DNA from: Streptomyces sp. 378
GTDB taxonomy: Bacteria; Actinomycetota; Actinomycetes; Streptomycetales; Streptomycetaceae
NCBI RefSeq assembly: GCF_030124145.1
Contig: NZ_JASKMS010000021.1
Location: 62,001 to 126,000, forward strand
Length of the DNA stretch: 64,000 bases
Reading direction: 5' to 3'
This document shows, in pieces, positions 59,326 through 64,000 of this stretch. Both the position numbers and the translations under genes were made by a program. Every line of letters begins with the position of its first letter. Positions within the stretch are counted from its first letter, which is position 1. The notes beneath the pieces were generated by a model. It searched no databases, was not told the DNA's origin, and worked only from the letters and a program-made list of their open reading frames with translations.

Positions 59326-60336
59326 ATGCGAATCAGCGTGGTGGACGTGGGATCGAACACGGTCAGACTGGTGGTCGCGGACGCGGCGGGCGGAGTGCCG
59401 CTGCCCGTGCACACCGCCAAGTGGCGGCTCAGACTGTCCGAGCAGGTCACACCGGGGGGACCCATCCCGGAGCAGGCCGTGGGGCAACTCGTCGACGCGG
59501 TGGCCCAGGCGAGCAAAACCGCCGCCAAGTGGGGCGCGGCGGGCCCGCTGGCGTTCGCGACCGCCGTGGTGCGCAACGCGCCGAACCGGCACGAGGTGCT
59601 GCACACCGTCCGGGCCCGCACGGGCGTCGACCTGTGCACTCTGCCGGGCGAGGTCGAGGCCGAGCTGACGTTCCTCGGGGCCCGGCGCTGGATGGGCTGG
59701 CGCTCGGGCCCGCTCGCCCTGTTCGATGTCGGCGGCGGCACCCTCGAAGTCGCTTTCGGGCGCGGCCGACTGCCCGACTTCGTGGCGTCACTGCCGCTGG
59801 GTGCGCGGCGGCTGACGCACGAGTTCTTCGAGGACGGGGACCCGCCCTCGCCGGAGCGGGTGCGGGCCCTGCGCCGCAAGGTCCGCCATCAGCTGCGGGA
59901 CGTCGCGGCACGCGTCCGCTGGGAGGGCCCGCGCACCGCGGTGGCCACCTCCCGCACCTTCCAGCAGCTGGGGCGGCTGTGCGGCGCGGCACCCGGGCGG
60001 CACGGCCCGTTCGTGGACCGGCAGATGCGCCGCTCGGACCTGCGGGCGGCGATCACGCAGCTGGCCGCCCTGCCCGCCGCCGAACGCGCGCATCTGCCCG
60101 GCATCTCCGCACCGCGCGCCGCGCAGAGCCTGGCGGGAGCGGTGGTCGGGCACACCGCGCTGAAGCTGACCGGGATCAAGGCCGTCACGGTCTGTCCCTG
60201 GGCGATCCGTGAGGGCGTGCTGTTGCGCCACATCGAGGACGGCCCCTCCTGGTGGGCGGAGGTCGTCCGCCGCAGCGAGGAGGCGGCCCCCGCGGACCCG
60301 GTGCCGCTGCGCATCGCCTCCTCCGCCACCAGCTGA
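59326..60336 (+). CDS. Ppx/GppA family phosphatase (exopolyphosphatase-like)
   Basis: A 336-residue protein with the actin-like ATPase fold of exopolyphosphatase/guanosine pentaphosphate phosphatase. The N-terminal VVDVGSNTVRLVVADA phosphate-1 motif and DVGGGTLEVAFG phosphate-2 motif are clear, with LPLGARRLTHEFF and ATSRTFQQL following. Family members degrade polyphosphate or pppGpp; which of these applies is not decided. It has no obvious ribosome-binding site, so a leaderless transcript is possible. It begins 287 bases after the peptide locus and is probably independent of it. Confidence 0.88.
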   Translation: MRISVVDVGSNTVRLVVADAAGGVPLPVHTAKWRLRLSEQVTPGGPIPEQAVGQLVDAVAQASKTAAKWGAAGPLAFATAVVRNAPNRHEVLHTVRARTGVDLCTLPGEVEAELTFLGARRWMGWRSGPLALFDVGGGTLEVAFGRGRLPDFVASLPLGARRLTHEFFEDGDPPSPERVRALRRKVRHQLRDVAARVRWEGPRTAVATSRTFQQLGRLCGAAPGRHGPFVDRQMRRSDLRAAITQLAALPAAERAHLPGISAPRAAQSLAGAVVGHTALKLTGIKAVTVCPWAIREGVLLRHIEDGPSWWAEVVRRSEEAAPADPVPLRIASSATS

Positions 60337-60388
60337 ACACCCACCCCGCCATGAGCGGGGACGTACCGAACGCAGGAAGGAGACCGCC

Positions 60389-60589
60389 GTGTCCGAGCAC
60401 AAGGATCACGACCGGGACGAGGACCAGCACACCACGCCGCCCGCGACGGCGCTCGAAGAGGTGCTGCGGGAGGTCGAGGAGGCCGAGACCCGCACCCGGG
60501 ACTCCGCCGACGAACGCCGCCACCGGGGCGAGGCCGGCGACGCCACCACCCCCAACACTCGAGCGCAGGAGCAGTCCCAGGGCGACTGA
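60389..60589 (+). CDS. Small, highly charged hypothetical protein (66 aa)
   Basis: A 66-residue, disordered-looking protein rich in Asp, Glu, Arg and His (SEHKDHDRDEDQHTTPP, LEEVLREVEEAETRTRDSAD). GTG start with AGGAAGGAG six bases upstream. It lies 52 bases after the Ppx/GppA gene and could be co-transcribed with it. No function or family is recognised. Confidence 0.55.
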   Translation: MSEHKDHDRDEDQHTTPPATALEEVLREVEEAETRTRDSADERRHRGEAGDATTPNTRAQEQSQGD

Positions 60590-60761
60590 GCGACTGAGGG
60601 GGCCGGTCCCGGCCGCCGTGCGCAACGGACACCGCGCGGGAGGTCCCGCACCCCGTCGGGCGCGCTCGCGCATCAGGCCCGGGCCACCGGAGGCGGCCCG
60701 GGCGGCTGTGCCCGCACGACGGGGCGGGTGACCTTCGCCGCCGGGCGGGTACCCGGCGCGC

Positions 60762-61769
60762 ATGGAGCACGAAGGACCACGACTGCCCACCCCGCGCGGC
60801 CCGCTGAGCAGGGGTGTGGACGCCCATCTGCGGGGCGCGGGCCGGCTGCCCCGCCCGGAGGACGTCGCCCGGGCCGAGGTGTACGGCGACGACCTCCAGC
60901 TCGCGCTGTACCTCTGCTACGAGCTGCACTACCGCGGCTTCGCGGACGTACCCCCCGAGCGCGAGTGGGACCCCGACCTGCTGCGCGTCCGCGCGGCCAT
61001 GGAACACCGCTTCCTGTCGGCGCTGCGCACCGACGCACACGTCCACGACACCGTGGACGAGGCACTGGCCGACCTGCTGGTCGAGCCCGTCGACGGCACC
61101 GGCGTCAGCCATTTCCTGCGCGACGAGGGCGAACTGTGGCAGCTGCGCGAGTACGCGGCACAGCGCTCCCTGTACCACCTCAAGGAGGCGGACCCGCACG
61201 CCTGGGTGCTGCCGCGGCTGTACGGCCGGGCGAAGGCGGGGATGGCGGCGGTGGAGTTCGACGAGTGGGGCGGCGGCCGCGCGGACCGCGTGCACGCTGC
61301 CCTGTTCGCCGACCTGATGACGGACCTGGGCCTGGACACCACGTACGGCCGCTATCTCGACGCCTCGTCCGCCGAGGCCCTGACGACGGTGAACATGATG
61401 TCCCTCTTCGGGTTGCACCGGGCCCTCCGGGGCGCCCTGGTCGGTCACTTCGCGACGGTGGAGATCACCTCGTCACCGGGTTCGCGGCGGCTCGCCGAGG
61501 CGATGCGCCGCACGGGCGCCGGCCCCGCCGCCGAGCACTTCTACGACGAGCACGTCGAGGCGGACGCCGTCCACGAGCAGGTGGTGCGTCACGACGTCAT
61601 CGGCGGGCTCCTGGAAGAGGAGCCGCATCTCGCCGCGGACGTCGCCTTCGGCATCGACGCCACCGAATTCGTCGAGGAACGCTTCGGCACCCGGCTGCTC
61701 GCGGACTGGCGTGCGTCACGTTCGTCACTGCGTGAACCGCTGGCTCGGGAAGCTACTCATATCTCCTGA
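60762..61769 (+). CDS. Iron-containing redox enzyme family protein (haem-oxygenase-like HDO fold)
   Basis: A 335-residue helical protein with the HDO/TenA-like pattern: YLCYELHYRGFADVPPEREW, the middle helix HAALFADLMTDLGLD, NMMSLFGLHRALRGALVGHFATVE, and the iron-ligand-type region FYDEHVEADAVHEQVVRHDV. Known relatives are diiron oxidases or haem-oxygenase-like enzymes; substrate unknown. It is the first gene of a three-gene cluster with a HemK2-type methyltransferase and a CDGSH protein, an association that suggests iron or redox metabolism. Confidence 0.82.
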   Translation: MEHEGPRLPTPRGPLSRGVDAHLRGAGRLPRPEDVARAEVYGDDLQLALYLCYELHYRGFADVPPEREWDPDLLRVRAAMEHRFLSALRTDAHVHDTVDEALADLLVEPVDGTGVSHFLRDEGELWQLREYAAQRSLYHLKEADPHAWVLPRLYGRAKAGMAAVEFDEWGGGRADRVHAALFADLMTDLGLDTTYGRYLDASSAEALTTVNMMSLFGLHRALRGALVGHFATVEITSSPGSRRLAEAMRRTGAGPAAEHFYDEHVEADAVHEQVVRHDVIGGLLEEEPHLAADVAFGIDATEFVEERFGTRLLADWRASRSSLREPLAREATHIS

Positions 61770-61790
61770 TGGCCGGGGTACCCGGCGTCT

Positions 61791-62447
61791 GTGATTGCAC
61801 TGGTACCCCCGGGCGTGTACGCCCCGCAGGAAGACACCGAGCTGCTGGCCGGTGCCCTGTCAGACGAGCCGTTGCCCCCTGGCGCGGAGGTCCTCGACGT
61901 GGGCACCGGCAGTGGAGCCCTGGCGCTGGAGGCCGCGCGCCGGGGCAGCCGGGTGACCGCTGTGGACGTGTCCTGGAGCGCCGTATGGGCCGCCCGGGTC
62001 AATGCCCGGCTGGCGGGGCTCCCGGTCCGCATCCGGCACGGGAATCTCTTCGACCCCGTACGCGGGAGGACCTTCGATCTGATCCTCGCCAATCCGCCGT
62101 ACGTGCCGGCGCCGGACGGTCATCGCAGGCCACCGCGGGGCGCGGCCCGGGCCTGGGACGCCGGCGACGACGGACGCCTGGTCGTCGACCGGATCTGCCG
62201 TGAGGCGCCCGGCCTGCTGCGCCCGGGCGGAGTGCTGCTGCTCGTGCAGTCGGCGCTCAGCGGCCCGGACGTGACCGTCGAACAGTTGCGCGCCGCCGGT
62301 CTGAAGGCCGCGGTGACCCGTCGGCACCGGATCGAGTTCGGGCCGGTGCTGCGCGGCCGGGAACGCTGGCTGCGGGAGCGGGGGCTGCTGCCCGCCGCCG
62401 ACGACAAGGAAGAGCTGGTGGTCGTCCGTGCCGAACTCCCCGTCTGA
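61791..62447 (+). CDS. HemK2/MTQ2-type N5-glutamine or lysine methyltransferase-like protein
   Basis: A 218-residue class I SAM methyltransferase. Motif I is VLDVGTGSGALALEAARRG and the catalytic amino-methylation motif is LILANPPYVPAP. Its compact form without an N-terminal helical domain resembles HemK2/MTQ2 rather than bacterial PrmC. The target may be a protein side chain. It starts 21 bases after the redox gene and its end overlaps the CDGSH gene by 20 bases, so the three are one operon. Confidence 0.85.
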   Translation: MIALVPPGVYAPQEDTELLAGALSDEPLPPGAEVLDVGTGSGALALEAARRGSRVTAVDVSWSAVWAARVNARLAGLPVRIRHGNLFDPVRGRTFDLILANPPYVPAPDGHRRPPRGAARAWDAGDDGRLVVDRICREAPGLLRPGGVLLLVQSALSGPDVTVEQLRAAGLKAAVTRRHRIEFGPVLRGRERWLRERGLLPAADDKEELVVVRAELPV

Positions 62448-62634
62448 CCGGTCGGCGGCGGCGCGTCGCGTCGCCGTCCAGCGCAAGGGCCCGCTGCTGC
62501 TGGAGGGCCCGGTGGAGGTGGAGCTGGAGGACGGCTCCGTGGTCACCTCCGACCGCTTCCGCGTGGCCCTGTGCACGTGCCGCCGCAGTCGCCGCTACCC
62601 GTGGTGCGACACCAGTCATCGCGACCGGGCATGA
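62428..62634 (+). CDS. CDGSH-type iron-sulfur domain protein
   Basis: A 68-residue protein with the CDGSH [2Fe-2S] motif, here CTCRRSRRYPWCDTSH: three Cys and one His cluster ligands, with CDTSH instead of CDGSH. Such proteins transfer electrons or Fe-S clusters. Third gene of the redox operon, overlapping the methyltransferase gene by 20 bases. Confidence 0.85.
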   Translation: MPNSPSDRSAAARRVAVQRKGPLLLEGPVEVELEDGSVVTSDRFRVALCTCRRSRRYPWCDTSHRDRA

Positions 62635-62657
62635 GGCCCCGGGCGTAGCGAAACCCA

Positions 62658-62694
62658 GGAGCCGGCGGGCGGCCCCACTCCGCCCGCCGGCTCC
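62658..62694. terminator. Hairpin terminator after the CDGSH operon
   Basis: GGAGCCGGCGGGCG (62658-62671) and its exact complement (62681-62694) form a 14-bp stem with a 9-base loop, 24 bases after the CDGSH stop. It can also serve the convergent protease-inhibitor gene. Confidence 0.85.
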
Positions 62695-62798
62695 CTTGCG
62701 CGAGATCGCGCGTTCCCGTGACAACGACCCGGCTCCCCAGCCACGGCCCGCTGCGCTTCACGGACTCAGCGCGATCCCGGTCTGTGGGCCCGGCCCTC

Positions 62799-63233
62799 TC
62801 AGAAGGAGAAGACGCCGGTGCCGTAGGCGTTCTTCATGCAGTCGTTGGAAAAGGTGCGCTCATAGGAGACGCGCTGGCCCTGCCAGACTCCGTCGACGGT
62901 GACGACCACCGGGTCGTACTGCTTGGTGCACATCACGCCCTCCTTCGCCTTCAGGGCGTCGAAGTCCCCGCCGACGCCGCGCAGTTCCGCGCAGGCCGGG
63001 CCGGCCGCCGGGTGCGTGCCGGCGGGCGTCGGGGCACAGGTCAACGTGACCGCGCGTTCCGGAGTCGCTGTGTTCGCGCTCTCACCGTGGCCCACCGTGA
63101 GGACGAGGGCCGACGGGGCGTAGAGCGCGGTGGGGGCCTGACCCGGGGCGGCGAGTGCGGCCCCGGAGAGAGGGCCGCAGACGGCGGTGGCCGTCAGGCC
63201 GAGGGTCATGGCCCAGCGCGCGGTGTTCCGCAT
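62799..63233 (-). CDS. ssi: SSI-family secreted serine protease inhibitor
   Basis: A 144-residue protein with a signal peptide (about 1-31, ending GAALA) and the Streptomyces subtilisin inhibitor fold (ALYAPSALVLTVGHGESA, four conserved Cys). The reactive loop reads MCTKQYDPV, where SSI itself has MCPMVYDPV, so the P1 residue is Lys and trypsin-like proteases are the expected targets. ATG 63233 has GGAAGG nine bases upstream. Convergent with the CDGSH operon. Confidence 0.93.
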   Translation of the reverse strand: MRNTARWAMTLGLTATAVCGPLSGAALAAPGQAPTALYAPSALVLTVGHGESANTATPERAVTLTCAPTPAGTHPAAGPACAELRGVGGDFDALKAKEGVMCTKQYDPVVVTVDGVWQGQRVSYERTFSNDCMKNAYGTGVFSF

Positions 63234-63535
63234 TGTGTGCATCCTTCCGCATTGATTACAGGGTGCGCCGGCCCGTGCTCGATCGGTGCCCGGAGCGGCG
63301 AGCGCGAGTCTGCCGAGTCCGCCGCGGAAACACACATCGACCCCACGGGTTTCAGTAACATTGCGTATTGAATCAGTGGCGGGAAGTTACGGAATCCGCC
63401 TGGCCGAAGCCCGTAACTGGGCGGTCGTCGGGGGTACGAAGCGGCCAGATGGCCGAATTCCAGGTGTCCGTTAATCGGCCTGAAACATTCCGATTTTGCT
63501 CTCGGCCGACCACTTGGTGACCCCTTGTGTTCATG

Positions 63536-63911
63536 GCTCGGTCGGGCGGGAGTTCCGGGAGCGCACCCGGGAGGATCGGATGGCCGTGGCCCGGGAAGCC
63601 GAGCAGCGGTTCGGCAGGAAGGTGTCCTGGGGCGTGGAGTGCGCAGGCGTCGGACGCTCTTCACACACGTGGCCCGCGCCGGTCATGACGCGGCTGCGTC
63701 AATCGGAGCGCCAGGTCCTCGACACCCCGACCACGGGCGGCGCGCCCGCAGCCGCAGCGACGCGCCGGCCCGGTGCGTGCGCCTGGTGCAACGCCACACG
63801 GACGACTGGCTCGCGGAGTCGCGCGACTCGCTCGAACACGTGCGGCGCGTCAGGGCCCGGGGTCCGGACGCCGAGCCGGACCTCACACCGCCCACGGACG
63901 GCCGGGAGTGA
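63536..63911 (+). pseudogene. Frameshifted remnant of a small regulator-like protein
   Basis: Alternating plus-strand frames join into one coherent protein: REDRMAVAREAEQRFGRKVSWGVEC in one frame, RRTLFTHVA in the next, PVMTRLRQSERQVLDT back in the first, then ARSRSDAPARCVRLVQRHTDDWLAE to its TGA at 63909-63911. At least three frame changes are needed. The pattern resembles small Streptomyces helix-rich hypothetical proteins; the family is from memory. The start of the intact gene is uncertain. Confidence 0.5.
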
Positions 63912-63970
63912 CCATCGCACGGACCCGGATGCGGGGGGGCGTTGTCAGACCCCTCGGCTACGCTGCCCGC

Positions 63971-64000
63971 ATGACGAACTTCGTACTGGTGGCAGGGGCA
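63971..64000 (+). CDS. Start of a gene running off the right edge
   Basis: ATG 63971 opens MTNFVLVAGA to the window end. The short strand FVLVAGA is compatible with an alpha/beta hydrolase or a Rossmann-type enzyme, but ten codons cannot decide. No stop codon is inside the window. Confidence 0.4.
   Translation, partial: MTNFVLVAGA

Overview
The window looks like a stretch of a Streptomyces chromosome. It is very GC-rich with strong G/C bias at third codon positions, uses GTG and TTG starts, and carries families typical of the genus: SpoIIE-type phosphatases with GAF/PAS sensors, an SSI-type protease inhibitor, streptogrisin-like S1 proteases, mycothiol-dependent formaldehyde detoxification and an NHLM-type peptide exporter. 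No rRNA, tRNA, CRISPR array, prophage or transposase was recognised. All calls come from reading the sequence and translations; no database search was run.

Layout. 0-9 kb: a multidomain phosphatase, 29-bp tandem repeats, a flavin reductase-like protein, a membrane-anchored peptidoglycan-binding protein, a TetR regulator with its operator sites and a zinc-ribbon/OB-fold protein, an internally deleted Gfo/Idh/MocA gene, a PPOX-type protein, a MalY/PatB aminotransferase and a DUF3800-like protein. 9-17.5 kb: a membrane-anchored S1 protease, a DMT transporter, and a ROK regulator divergent from a sugar ABC importer (two permeases and a binding lipoprotein) followed by a sugar-type oxidoreductase. 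17.5-30.7 kb: an L,D-transpeptidase, an SDR, an overlapping pair for S-(hydroxymethyl)mycothiol oxidation, an ABC exporter, small secreted and SnoaL-like proteins, a frameshifted relic, a TetR regulator divergent from a secreted beta-propeller, a GH5 hydrolase and an Otr/Tet-type ribosomal protection GTPase. 30.8-36.3 kb: orphan XdhC, a monooxygenase, two medium-chain dehydrogenases, a CMD protein, a second internally deleted gene (methyltransferase) and a phosphodiesterase.

36.5-43 kb is a dTDP-L-rhamnose/cell-surface glycan block: a GT2 glycosyltransferase and rmlC on the plus strand converge on an overlapping minus-strand operon rmlA-rmlB-rmlD-methyltransferase. 43-52 kb holds a CBS protein, a LysR regulator divergent from a PfpI-type protein, two divergent sensor phosphatases and a second S1 protease with an eight-unit hexapeptide tail.

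The most interesting locus is 52.85-59.04 kb. A 71-residue precursor with a textbook double-glycine leader is followed by a membrane-fusion protein, a C39-peptidase ABC exporter and a second NHLM-type ABC exporter. No peptide-modifying enzyme is present. The 48-residue core has no Cys, no aromatic and no basic residues, is acidic and is built of repeats, so it looks like an exported structural or signalling peptide rather than a classical cationic bacteriocin or lanthipeptide. The right end carries a Ppx/GppA phosphatase, a compact operon (haem-oxygenase-like iron redox protein, HemK2-type methyltransferase, CDGSH protein), an SSI-family inhibitor with a Lys at the P1 position, a frameshifted relic and the first codons of one more gene.
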